This document shows positions 1-11,756 of a stretch of DNA of 64,000 nucleotides, in pieces. Position 1 is the first letter of the stretch; each line of letters begins with the position of its first letter. The DNA comes from Nageia nagi (Eukaryota > Pinophyta). The stretch is taken from positions 90,830,001 to 90,894,000 of the forward strand of contig JBITNC010000001.1 of NCBI GenBank assembly GCA_050084985.1. The letters are read 5' to 3'. The notes under the pieces are model-generated. The model was not told the DNA's origin. It ran no database searches and saw only the letters and a list, made by a program, of their open reading frames with translations. The position numbers were made by a program, and so were the translations under genes.

Positions 1-1374
1 CGGATCTGGATCCTGAAGGAGAGAACTTAGTTAATTTCTTAATTTTATAATAAATCATATATTCCTCGGTATTACAGAATGTGATACAGTGAATATAATC
101 TTATAAAACTAAAAGAAGGATAGTTTACATGTTTAATTTTGTATAATGCAGGGGAATTTTATGTGAGAATGAATGTAAATTATTTTGAAAAATTGCTTAT
201 TTGATATTGATAGTAATTTATTTTTGGTTGCAGATGATGCTGCACATATTTTTAGTTGTAAACGACCGAAGAAGAATTTATTTGGAGTTAGAAAAATCAA
301 ACACAAATAATTCTTAGATTTACATGTAAACTAGGAAATTATTCAATAATATATGATTTTTTCATATATTTGATTTCGCAATAATTTAGTATCAGATTGT
401 TGTTTGATAGTGAAATTAAACATGATTGTTTTTTTTTTTTTCTTATTTTCTTATAAGGAATATGCAAACAGAAGTATATATTGGTAGACACGTACACTTG
501 GATTTTGAAATCAAACTTAATATTTGAAACGTATTTTCATTTAAAATATGTGCTTTATTTATATACAAATAATATTAAAATTATAGAAATAGAAGGGATA
601 ATTTTTGCACCATACCTCATCATTAGGAGAATAAAATTAAATAATAGAAAGAAAACTTTTCAAAAAGATAACAAATTTCGATAACTTCAATTAAAACTTT
701 TATTATGAAGAGTTACTTGATATTTTCCATTTTTACATTGTGTTTCCTTATGATATGTTGGATTTTCATATAAGAGAAAAGATTAATCATTTTATTGATA
801 CATTTGATATCATTATTATTTAATAAGATTGTGCTAGAGTTATAAGATTTCAAAGAGTGATCCTATTATTTGCTATTTTATATACCTTCACTTTGTCTTT
901 CCGTATGATGTGCTAGAATTCCATCTAAGAGAAAAGATTTACCATTTTGTTGATATATTTTGGAAAATAAGCAATATTGACATATTTCAATTGAACATTT
1001 GTGATAATTATTTAAGAATCTCAAAAAACCTCCATATCATTCAATCCTTTGATTTTCGCTAAAGAAATCCTAAGTTTTAAGGCTTAGATTTTTACATGAT
1101 TATTTATAGTAATGTACCTAAGATCAACCACACTTCTCGAATAAAGATTTTTATTGAAAAGAATAATTGATTCTCCACTAACAAGTCATGATTTTCTCTT
1201 TGAGACTTTCAAACAAAAGATTGTACCTAATGATGAGAAAAGGAATATCCTTTAGATTTTTGTTAAAGGACTTGATGTTATTTGGTTTTGACCCATTTGA
1301 AAAATAGCTTGATCCCTAAAATTAAGAGCATTTTGAGACTTGTAGATCCTCTAAAATAATTACCAAATAATATG
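1..1374. other. AT-rich intergenic stretch, no gene recognised
   Basis: The stretch is strongly AT-rich, with homopolymer T runs (for example near 428-442) and only short, low-complexity reading frames. I see no protein motif, RNA gene or element boundary. It contains the small tandem duplication listed separately at 735-965. Confidence 0.6.
735..965. repeat. Diverged tandem duplication, two units about 155 bp apart
   Basis: The unit beginning with ACATTGTGTTTCCTTATGAT near 735 recurs as ACTTTGTCTTTCCGTATGAT near 890. In both copies it continues into a shared stretch containing AAGAGAAAAGATT. The copies differ at many positions, so the duplication is old. No function is suggested. Confidence 0.55.
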
Positions 1375-2250
1375 GAGTTTGGTAGGAGCATGCTAGTTAA
1401 TTTCTTTTACCATCCCTTAAATATATAAATGGATATCTATAATTACTTGAAAGAGATACAACAAATAATTTAGAGAGCCCAGAATCACTCCAAAAAGATT
1501 ACCATATTTCTCTATCATACACATAATGTATGAAATGATTATTTACTTTATTCAACCACCTTACAAAGTATATAATAATTTGGACCCACAACGCCTCTTT
1601 TCCTTAGGTTATCAAAAGTGAGTTGTTAGTTTTCCACCATTATTTAAAAGAGGATATATTTCCATATAGAGTTTGGAAGGATCATGTTAGTTAATTTCTT
1701 TTACCATCCCTTAAATAGATAAATGGATATCCATCATTACTTGAAAGAGGCATGAGAAACGATTTAGAGAGGGAAACCACTAAAGAAAGATTACCATATT
1801 TCTCTATCACATACATAATGTATGAAAAGATTATCTACTTTCTTCAAGTGCCTGACAAAGTATATAATAATTTAGATCCATAATGCCACTTTTCCTTAGG
1901 TTATCAAAAGTGAGTTGCTAGTTTTCCACCATTGTTTAAAAGAGGATATATTTCAATATGTAGTTTGGTAGGAGCATGCTAGTTAATTTTTTTTACCATC
2001 CCTTAAATAGATAAATGGATATCCATCATTGCATGAAAGAGGTATGAGAAACAATTTAGAGAGGGGAACCACTCAAGAAAGATTACCATATTTCTCTATC
2101 ACACACATAATATATGAAAAGATTATGTACTTTCTTCAAATACCTTACAAAGTATATAATAATTTGGATCTACAATGCCTCTTTTCCTAAGGTTATTAAA
2201 AGTAAGCTACTAGTTTTCCACCATTGTCTAAAAGAGGATAAATTTCTAAC
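1375..2250. repeat. Tandem trimer of about 293-bp monomers
   Basis: Three head-to-tail copies begin near 1375, 1669 and 1961. Each starts with AGTTTGG(T/A)AGGA(G/T)CATG and carries the shared blocks TTACCATCCCTTAAATA, GATTACCATATTTCTCTATC, AAAGTATATAATAATTTGGA and TTTTCCACCATT in the same order. Spacing is about 294 and 292 bp. The third copy ends near 2250, inside its last block. A short satellite-like array is the simplest reading. An internal part of a larger decayed element is also possible. Confidence 0.8.
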
Positions 2251-4376
2251 TATGTGTAGTGGCAAAGTTACTTTTGAAAATATTGTACCCTTTTTTGACT
2301 AAACAACTTCCTCAACCATTAATTCTACCCCATATGAGTTTATCAATGTTGTTGAGATATAAAGGAAGCCTTCCCTCCATGTTTGATATAAAGGAGTGTT
2401 AGTTATTATAAAAAAAACTAAGGGATGTTAAGCTCATATCTAGAATTGAAGAAGTGAATATTATGAAAGCTAGCCACTCGAGCAAGAAAACAAATGATTC
2501 TTACTTGGAGCTTGTTGATGGGGGATAATGACATTTAGGAAAGATGTGTTATTTTTCTAACTAAATAATTACAGTCCTAAAACATATGGAATGTGATAAT
2601 GTTACTCATATCCACATAAAAGGATTGATTACACAAGATATGTTTAAGGAATAATCATTCATAAGGGTCACAATGATTATCTCTCATATTTTACAAAGAT
2701 TCAAATATTTGCTAACTGGTAGATGGAAATATTTAAAGATAAATTGATAGCTTGATATGTGATATATCTCATAAGGATCTATGAAACTAACTTATCAAGG
2801 AATAAAAAAATAAAAGGAAAAATTTAGGAATAGAAAAAAATGCAAAAGTGTAAGTCATTCCATTATGTAGACTTTAGCTTCCTAACTTTGAGAGAAGAAG
2901 AATGGAGAAAATGAGTTTCAATCCTAACTAATGTTTAAATTGTGAAGGGCATGAGGGGTATAAAATTGAGGTAATTTTCAATGAAGGATCTTAAAAGGTC
3001 TAATCAAACCATAAATAATCAACAACATAATAAAATTAAAATCTCAACATGCTATATTTTATTAAACATCATAAAAAGACTAAAAATAAAATATTTAAGA
3101 GGCCTATTTTACATAAGTAACTTGTAATACATACAACTTTGAAGGATTTTTAATAACCCTCTTAGTTCATAAGGTTCAAATTAAGTAGCATAAATAGATG
3201 TGTAGAATGAATATGAGATAAAAAATCTACTTGGTTCCATCCAATCATGTGCTCCTTTTTATAGGTCCCAAAATATTTAAGCATAAACTCTAATTATGTT
3301 TATATAGCTTCTTAGCTCTATATTTTCATTGATGAGAAGTTATCCATCAATCTCCAAGTTGATCTTCAATCGAGGAATATTGGTTAGGGATTCAAAATTA
3401 CCTATTGCATTGTTGAAGCTCATTAGAGATAGGTGGCTCAATAGTCTTTCCTTAAAATGCCAAATGACTTCATATTTTACATTAGGTAGATTCACTACTA
3501 CAATTCAAGCACCTAACATTATGGTAGGGATCATCATGTAGTGTATTTTTTATATTTTTTCCTTACTCTATGATGCCACACTTAATGCCTATTACCATGT
3601 CATTCCAAGTGACACTCTTGGTATTAGTTTTATATAGTCTTGGCATCAAGTATAGCATCAAGATAAGAAAATTTGATGTCACCTTGAGCATCAACTAGCA
3701 TCAACAACTAAAGTCATATATAGTGTCAAGTATAGAGTAAGCTATAACATTAGAAAGTAAGAATTATGTGAAATTTAATTGAATTTACTAAATTGAATTA
3801 AATTTAATGATATTTTTATTTATTTTTTAACATTAAAATATTGTATTTTAATGGTATTTTTTATTTTTTATAAAAATTAAATTGAATTGAATTGAATTAA
3901 ATTATTAAATATAATTAATAAATATTAAAGTGAAAACTTAAAGCATAAATTAGAAACATATTAAAATACTTTAACATTAAGAAAATTTATGCTATATTTG
4001 TACCTAAGGTATAAAATTATTCAAAATGTATAAAAATAGCTTTGATATACCTCCTTATATATCAAAAAAATATCGAGAGATATCATTCCCCATGCGTCTA
4101 TGTCATTTTACGTTAATTTATTAATTTATTTATGTTATATATTGATTTAATATATTTAATGTTATATATTATCTATTTTGTATGCTATCTAATGTTATAG
4201 TTATATTTTTGAAATCGCTTTTTTTTAATAATAAATTCAATTCATTTTTTTTAAATATTGAAACCAACATTTAACAAACAGACTCACATGCAACATTTTG
4301 GCTCTCCACTCTACCCTGTGTTGCATCTAGAGAATGTCTCTTGATGTTAATTAATTATTTTTACAATGATTATGAA
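2251..4376. other. AT-rich stretch, no gene recognised
   Basis: Only short frames without recognisable motifs are present. A very AT-rich block lies around 3740-4260. No LTR boundary, tRNA-like sequence or transposase motif was seen. Confidence 0.5.
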
Positions 4377-4712
4377 TTAATAACCATCAAAATAAATAAC
4401 ATCCCTAGTACCATCACAACCATCACACTTATCCTCATCATTAGATCCATTAGCACCACCATGCCTATCCTCATCATCTGATCCATCATGACCACCACTA
4501 TGTCTATCCTCATTATCTGATCCGTCATCACTACCACCATGCCTATCCTTAGCAGTTTGATCATGATCACGAGGCACTATTGAAATCCACTACAAATAAT
4601 AATTAAATAAATACCAATAAATAAGGATAATGTATCAAGGTGGATGATTGTGTATGATTAGTTATATATGCTAAAGTTAGAAAGTGATTTATGTATGCCA
4701 ATTACTTACTAC
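4377..4712 (-). pseudogene. Exon-like fragment with Asp/Gly/His-rich repeat and candidate intron
   Basis: On the minus strand a candidate intron runs from GTAGTAAG (donor, 4712 downward) to TTTGTAG (acceptor, ending 4590). It is followed by an open exon from 4589 to a TAA at 4377-4379. The exon encodes about 70 residues dominated by an imperfect 13-residue repeat (DRHGGSDDGSDNE and variants, three copies), that is, a 39-bp minisatellite, and it ends with VIYFDGY. Sequence upstream of the donor is open over a short stretch (MMDE just before the junction). I do not recognise the family. It could be the last exon of a host gene or of a transposon gene. The splice sites are plausible but unproven. 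Confidence 0.4.
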
Positions 4713-7700
4713 CTCATCCATCATAGTTTTTAGCACTTTGAAACTATGTTTAATGTAATAAAATTCCCAATAATGAAAACTTTAAGAATTCATATATCAT
4801 AAAAAACTTTCATCAAGTGATAACTTATCTGCACCTATCTGACTAGCATGAAATATAATTTTCTCAACACTTACACTTACATGAGAATATAAAATATCAT
4901 GTTTAATTAAAAAATCAATATGACTATAGTATTCCTGTTATTTAGGTATTGCAGGATGATCTCATAAAGAAATATATGGAGGGACTTGTAATATGGTGAT
5001 CTAGGTCAGGAATGATACGACTTAGGTGATGGAGGCAGTCTAAACAATAATAGTAGTGGAATAGGCCTAAGAAGTAAGTTTATTAGGGAATACACCATCA
5101 AAGGTTTTCTATATTATGATTACCAAGGGCATATGTGGAACCCATAAGTCGTATCCCACAAATGTGTTTTGTCTATTATCCTTATATACTCTTATAGAAA
5201 ACCATGTCTATACTTAAATATCATAGGAGGAATCTCCTAATATTCTAATAAATCTTTTTATTTTCTTATCATAACTACATGAAGCATGGTAAGGGTTGTG
5301 TTATGAAGAGGAAACATATTTATATAGATTTTATAAATGGAAATACTATTAAATCCTATTCCTTTATATATCTTGAGATCAAATGGAAAGAGAAAAAATA
5401 GAATGGATATGCTGGGATAATGCTTCTCTCTTCAATAAACTATCTCCTTGTTGCCATTCATAACCTCTATGGTTAAGTGGATCATGATATATGATGGATA
5501 GAGATAGACTATGATGATTATGATAGGAAGAGGCTTATCTCCTTGATACTACATCCATGCACCATAACTCTTGAGCTCTATGACTATGAGATCTAATAAA
5601 TGATGGTAGACTAGCATAACTCTGATTGTCATTTTGAACCATATTATACGCTATGATAAAATTTGATAGAATAAGATATTGACTATATATAGAACAAAAT
5701 AGATCATAATATTTCTTCTATTTTTAATGATAGACTACAAGCCTATTTACTATATACATGCCTATTTACCATGCAAATTACAAACCTAAATATGATTATA
5801 TATGATTAACTTTCTTATTCTTTTCACCATTTTTATTTATATTTATCGCATATGTGGTATGAATTTCTTTTAAATATTTTTAGTTTTTCTTAAATATCCA
5901 CTAATAAAGTATTTTAAAGTTAAAGCCAAGAATAATAAAAGATCAAGGTTATATAATTATGCTAACTATAGGGTCTTCTTAAGATAAAAGGATTGGATTG
6001 AGTTACTATCCTAGCGGGACTCGTGACATAGTAGAGTACTATAAGTTATATTGAAGATGCAACATGATAAGGATGTCACTCAACCTATATGTACTTCACC
6101 TCTATGAGGGCTAGTATAATGTATTGACATAGACCTACATAGTGGTTATGCAACACTATGTTCCTAAAATAATTGACCTATTAATGATGAAATATAGCTC
6201 AATAATCATACTAACTATGGTATTATATAAAGCTACTAAATCACTCCATAAATTTATAACTCAATTATCAAAGTGGCTAGTAGTTACCTCCAACTCTTTT
6301 TACTATAATGTTTTATCTTTTTAATCTTTATATTAGACTATATGATTATGAAGAATCTAGCCCAAACCAAACAAGATAGAAATTAAGAAAATATTTTTTT
6401 TATGTTTTTTGAATAATTGAGTCTTAATCTAACCACTTATGGTATTCTCTTTATAATTGCTTATGAAATACACTACAATGATATAAAAATAATTGACACA
6501 ATACATATCCTAGATTCATTAGTATTTATTTCTTAATTCTCTAAAAAGGTACAACATAAAGATAAAAATTAGAGAAATGATATAAAAACCTATAATATAA
6601 AACTCTTCTCCAAGTTCTCTACTCTCTAGTTTTTTATACTTTATCATTTTCTATAGGATTATGTGTAAGAAATTTTGGTGAACTAAAATAAATAAAATAT
6701 TGGCAAATTGATTTCAAAATCTTGGCAATTCATTCCTAGAACATCGTAGAAGTAATAGCAATATTTCAAAAAAATTAAAATTGATTTAGAAATTTTTGGC
6801 TAATTGATATCATTTCCAAAAAAAAAATTAAAAAATTATAGATGACTTGTTCATATTAATGTATAATTTATATTTCAACCAGAAATAATATACCCAAAAT
6901 ATTACAATTGATATCTATACATTTTTAGAGAATACATTTGACAAGTTTGCATAAGAAAGGGTAGTTTTCAGTCTTTATATCTATACAATTGATATCTATA
7001 CATTCTTCTTTAGAGTTCATACATGTATAAACTTTTGTGTAGAGAAAGAAGTTGATGTTACAATGTTGCTCCTAGTGAGACTAGGAAATGACTCCATTTC
7101 ACCCAGCCTTGGTCATTAGCATTTGTTATAAGGTTGAATGGAATCTATTTCTCTCACTGGTACATAATATTTTATGGAGAATGGTTAGAGTTGAGAATAT
7201 AACTCCTTTCTTCTCCACTTCTTTGTATCACTGAGTTTGGGTGACTAGACCCCACTTGCAACTCAACTTCATGAACAAAATATTTATTGAGTTGTTAATA
7301 TTCAAATATTAGTTTTATTAACATAACATTCAAAACAAATAAAATGTTCATTTCTTAACCATTAACCACAAACTAAAATGATTACCTTGTGAGTGTCAGT
7401 GAGGGCAAGTTAGAAGGCCAAGGGGAAGGGAACCACATGACTCTCCCCCCAAGGGGACTCCCCCATATTTTGGAAAAGAATCCAAATACAAATTTCAAAA
7501 ATTCCAAAGATAGACAACATTAGATTGATTTTGTATTTGGAATCTTTTTTTAAAATAGAATGGAAATCTATTTCATATTCAATATGCATCACTAGATGAT
7601 TTGCGCTAACTATTGATTCATTGAACAACTATTAACTTGAATAGAAATATAAATCTAGATTAACTATTTATAGAAATATTATGATTCATTGACATATATG

Positions 7701-7814
7701 AAAAACCAATCAATGTACTTAATATGTCATTTCTATCCTAAAATTAGGCACATCTATACACAATATCATAAGTTGAGCATCTACTTCATATAGGAATTAG
7801 TGTAGCATTCACAA
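4713..7814. other. AT-rich stretch, no gene recognised
   Basis: The longest frames are about 60-70 residues and look random for this base composition. Short open stretches around 5000-5150 show mixed-complexity peptides but no identifiable domain. No element ends were found. Confidence 0.45.
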
Positions 7815-8410
7815 GATGCTTAATTGTAGAGATGAGAAGATGCTCGAATGCAAAGATGAGCATACGCTTGATTGCATAGATGAGAATATGCACATATTCT
7901 CTTTTTTGAAGATATGCATCTTTTTAAGAATATTCACATCTCTCTAAAAAGAAAAGATATGTATCTTTATCAAGAGAAGATGCGTATATTCAAAATAAAC
8001 AAGTAGACATCTTTAGAGAAAGAGAAGATGTGAATCCTCATAAGAGAAGATGCACATCTTCATAAAGAAAAAATGTGCATCCTTATAAGATAAGATATGC
8101 ATCTTCATAAAGAAAAGATGCATGTCCTCATCAGAGAAGACATGTGTCTTCTCATTCCTAAATATGCATATCTTCTCTTATGAAGACATGCATCTTGTTT
8201 TTATGAAGACACACATCTTCTCTTTATGAAGATGTGCATCTTTCTTTATGAAGATGCCTGTCTTTAGAAAGAGAAGATGCATTTCTTCATAAAAGATAAT
8301 ATGTGCTTCTTCAAAAAGAGAATACATATGGCTTCATAAGAGAAGTCATGCATCTTCGTAAGAGAAGATGCACATCTTCAAAAAGATAAATTATGCATCT
8401 TCATAGATTA
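7815..8410. repeat. Palindromic minisatellite built on GAAGATGCACATCTTC
   Basis: About 20 degenerate copies of a roughly 26-bp unit occupy nearly 600 bp. The core GAAGATGyrCATCTTC is its own reverse complement, and spacers such as ATAAAGA/TAAGAGA also alternate between strands. Single-strand DNA or RNA from here could therefore fold into many hairpins. The array stops about 85 bp upstream of a TATA-like box and the decayed coding locus at 8661. Confidence 0.75.
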
Positions 8411-8493
8411 ATAGGTTTGTAAGTGGATGCCACATTTCTATGGGCATGCTTTCCATGTGGCATGACTGAGTGTAAGTTAGGATTTCATGTGGC

Positions 8494-8501
8494 TATAAAT
8501 A
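8494..8501 (+). promoter_or_regulatory. Candidate TATA box (TATAAATA)
   Basis: TATAAATA sits in a less AT-rich context (GTGGC before, GCCCATTGC after). It is followed by a pyrimidine-rich leader of about 160 bp and then an ATG at 8661. Position and context fit a core promoter for the locus downstream. Activity is inferred only. Confidence 0.45.
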
Positions 8502-8660
8502 GCCCATTGCTTCTTCATTTTTATGTTTTATTGGTCTTTGAACTTCTCTCTATTGCTCTGAGGCTCACTGCCTATGATCTTCCTTGTCTAATATTCCTTT
8601 CTTCTATCCCTTGAATCCTTCTCAACATTTTCTATCATTTTTCTAAAATAGAATATTAGA

Positions 8661-9545
8661 ATGACATCATCTTATACACCCTCCTCCCATAGTCAACCAA
8701 CTATTACCACAAAGTAATTTATGTATAAAAATCTTATGATTAATAATTTTACAAAGCTTTATCATACGTTTGGGTATGATATGACATGGGTCGAGCAGTT
8801 AGGCATGCTCAAAATAATAAGCATAGGCACATTTAGGGATAAATATGAGTCATTCGATCGAATTATTTTCAGTTACAATCATAAAATTTCTTATATTTAT
8901 ATCAAAATTGAAGAGAAAACCATCTCCTTCTCCATTCATGCATCAAATGTGCAACAGTTGATGGGTCTTCCTTACAATGAGTGTGAAGCCATTTCTTCTA
9001 AACAACCTTTATCTAACAAAGATAAAAGATACTTGGAGGAAACTTTTAATATCCCCTTAGAATATCTAATAGATAAATTTCCCAAATAGTTCTTTCTTTT
9101 TTATTTTCCATTATTATTCAATTTAATTTCAATGTTAACATATTTAATTTTTTTTACAATTAGTAGAAACCCTTCTTGAAGGGGTTTGAAAGTTTTTGAT
9201 GTATTTGAGCCATATCTAAAAGCAATTATTGAGTTTTTCCATGAACAAATGATTTTGCAAGGGCATTCTTTAGACATTTTGTTCTATATCTTGCATTATA
9301 TTGTCCATTACCTTTGTGATAAAATGAGATATGATTGATCTTCTTTTATTTCTGATAGAATTAGAACCAATCTTTATAAGAATATTTTTAAAGCATCCCC
9401 TTATAACCATGTTTCCTGTATAAATTATTTAGCTGCATTTTTCTATGAGGCTTATTTGAATTTGAAAGAAGCAAACACTCCAACTATCTACAATCCAAAG
9501 TTTAAGGAGTTTATATTGAGAAAAGAAGAAATGAAGATATTATGA
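8661..9545 (+). pseudogene. Unrecognised decayed coding locus, N-terminal part
   Basis: An ATG at 8661 opens a frame (MTSSYTPSSHSQPTITTK) that meets TAA where the context suggests Gln, then continues open to 9089. The peptide includes FGYDMTWVEQLGMLK and ISFSIHASNVQQLMGLPYNE. The latter resembles, in layout only, the hydrophobic motif ending in lGLP of the putative plant transposon protein family carried by plant retroelements. After an AT-rich, intron-like gap (about 9090-9172, ending in TTACAATTAG), coding resumes with KVFDVFEPYLKAIIEF and runs to about 9543 with one internal stop. I cannot assign a function. It may be a host gene or an extra ORF of a retroelement comparable to ORF2 of elements A and C. 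Confidence 0.4.
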
Positions 9546-10059
9546 GTTATGGAGTGTTTTAGTTTCGTATTTATTATAGGAAATTAGAATTGAAGTGAAA
9601 TGTTTTGAGTCTTGATTTATTATTTGTCTATAGGAATGAGTAGAATTTACTACTTCACGACAAAGTGCCAATCTTAAAGGTTGTTAGTCGAAGGATTATG
9701 GAGATTTAGAGGCTACTGCATCATTCTTACTTTTATCAAGAAAAACAATAGGAGGAGGTTAGCAATTGTAGTTTTGGATGAGGAAGATACACCTTCTGCA
9801 TCATTCCACATTACTCAATCTTTTGCACATTCTCATTTTGAGGATGATATTGGAGAAGAAGTACAACAACAACCACAACCACAATAATAAGAGCAACCAC
9901 AACAATAACAATAGCAACAACAACAACAACAACCACAACAACAATAGCCATAATAAGAAGGTATCTTAATATCTTCATATCACATGTGGAAATCAAATAT
10001 TTTGCTATTTTAAATGTTTTTAATAGGTATTTTTTCTTTTGTTTTGCATTCCCTCATTT
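9546..10059 (+). pseudogene. Middle part of the decayed locus with polyglutamine tract
   Basis: An open stretch from 9681 encodes a charged segment (KKNNRRRLAIVVLDEEDT) that runs into a CAA/CAG microsatellite at about 9865-9957. Gln codons there are interrupted by TAA and TAG, each one transition away from Gln. The reading frame and order suggest continuity with the blocks before and after. The polyQ tract looks like a low-complexity linker, and the interruptions show that the locus no longer encodes a full protein. Confidence 0.4.
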
Positions 10060-11610
10060 TCCATTACAAATGAGAGGATAATAAAGGGGAAAGAATATTA
10101 GGCTTAATGTATTGTCACCACCAAGTGCAAACACTAGACCTCAAAGGCACATTATCACTCATCATAATATCCCCCTTGGATCATCCCCACATATTCCTAA
10201 TATTCCATGGCTATCTCTAGGTGGGATCTCACTTGCTTCGGGTAGGAACATCTTTTTTGAGCCACCATTAGATGAAGATTTTCTTCTATAGGATATGGCT
10301 TCGTTAAGCTACAATCTAGTTGATGCCCTTTAAAATTGATAAATATTAAAAGTGGAAGTTACATCTATTGATATTAGTAGTACTCCTCCTCCTTTAATAA
10401 CACTTACATCAGGTGGTCCCTTAGAAGGTGGTTATGTTTTAACAAAGGAACAACGTATATTTTTCTAAATTAACTATTTTGATAATAACTAATTTGGAGA
10501 AAATAGTTTAAAATTCAGTATTGGAGAATATTTTCATTTCAAGGATGTGGGAAATACAAGCTAAATTTATTTTTAAATAAATTTTAGCTCGATTTCCCAA
10601 CTTTGGCAAGAGGGAACACTTGTTTCCTTTAATTGAAAATGAACCTAAAATGTTGGATGCTTTATTTTAGCATGAAACTTCATGTAAAGTTAAAATCACC
10701 ATGTCATCAGGAGATAATGACTTGGAACTTATCCTTTGCAAATTGGAAAATCTAAATTTTGAAGCCCAAGCATACTTCAATCAATGGAGTTTGGACAAAT
10801 GGAAATTGGAAATAGCAGAGGTGAAAAAAGTAATTTTAGGGGTGTTATTTTTTTTTTTATGTTCTATATTTTTCTATAATATTTTTGAATTTATATTTGA
10901 ACAAGGTTCATTTTAAGAGACCCTCCATGAAACTCCCTTAGAAAATATTTGGCAAATCTAGATAAGAAAATTTTTAAAAATATCGATGAGTTTTATTTTT
11001 GAAAAATAATAGGATATATATTTTTTTTAAAATATTGGTGATTCCACTCAAAATTAAAAAAGAAAAAGAAAATTTTGGTGAATTGGGCCTTATTACAAGT
11101 CCTAAAAATAGCCATTTTCAATATTGAGGATCCTTAAAATTTGCTTATTAATGAATATTCATGATTAAAATGAACCTTGATTTAAAAAATATTTCACTAA
11201 CATCGGTAATCTTATTTTGCAAGCCAATTATGATAATTTGCTCAAAGAGATGAATAATTATTTTGTACAACTAGAGAAGGCTCGAAAAAGCATCCAGTAG
11301 AGCATTGCTTTGAAAGATAAATTGAAGAACAATATTAGGAATAATGACATATTGAGAAGAGTCATCAAGAAAAATGGGTTAAATTGGGAACTTTTATATA
11401 AAAAAAGATTTTTGAAACCCAAACTGATATTGATGTTGAATATATAATAGCAAAAGAAAAATTGTTGTTGACCACTCTTGAATCAACTGCTGAGGGTGTG
11501 GCTAGAGCTGTTGAATCATAGGGGACAAGAAAAACCACATTAGTTATGCATGATAAGGAAAATGTGATGCTCCAAGGTGGATAAGGCCATGAAATCACAT
11601 AGGATATTAT
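10060..11610 (+). pseudogene. C-terminal part of the decayed locus, coiled-coil-like end
   Basis: Coding-like segments include SLGGISLASGRNIFFEPPLD near 10210-10270, FNQWSLDKWKLEIAEVKK near 10770-10830, and a Lys/Glu-rich coiled-coil-like stretch (MNNYFVQLEKARKSI) near 11250-11300. The last ends in further broken segments by about 11610. Most breaks are TAA/TAG at plausible Gln sites, plus small frame changes. The architecture of an N-terminal globular part, low-complexity linker and coiled coil parallels the ORF2+ORF3 pair of elements A and C. I see no residue-level match strong enough to call it the same family. It stops about 150 bp before LTR A1. Confidence 0.35.
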
Positions 11611-11756
11611 GGAAGTTAAAAATTAAAATTGATGTATTTTTAAGTTGATCAATTTTTTTTTTTTTGTAAATGAATCAAAATGAATAGTTTGTAAATGAAT
11701 ATAATGATTTATTTATCATGTTTGCTTATTATGTGATGGTTTATAATATTTGTAAT

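Noticed and set aside
481-684. Small plus-strand frame in AT-rich sequence, and similar ones at 2114-2302, 3329-3541 and 6142-6324.
   Set aside because: Low-complexity, AT-driven peptides without motifs, homologous copies or promoter context.
7815-8410. Regular short repeats that could suggest a CRISPR array.
   Set aside because: Units are degenerate and contiguous with no unique spacers, the DNA is plant nuclear, and no cas gene is near.
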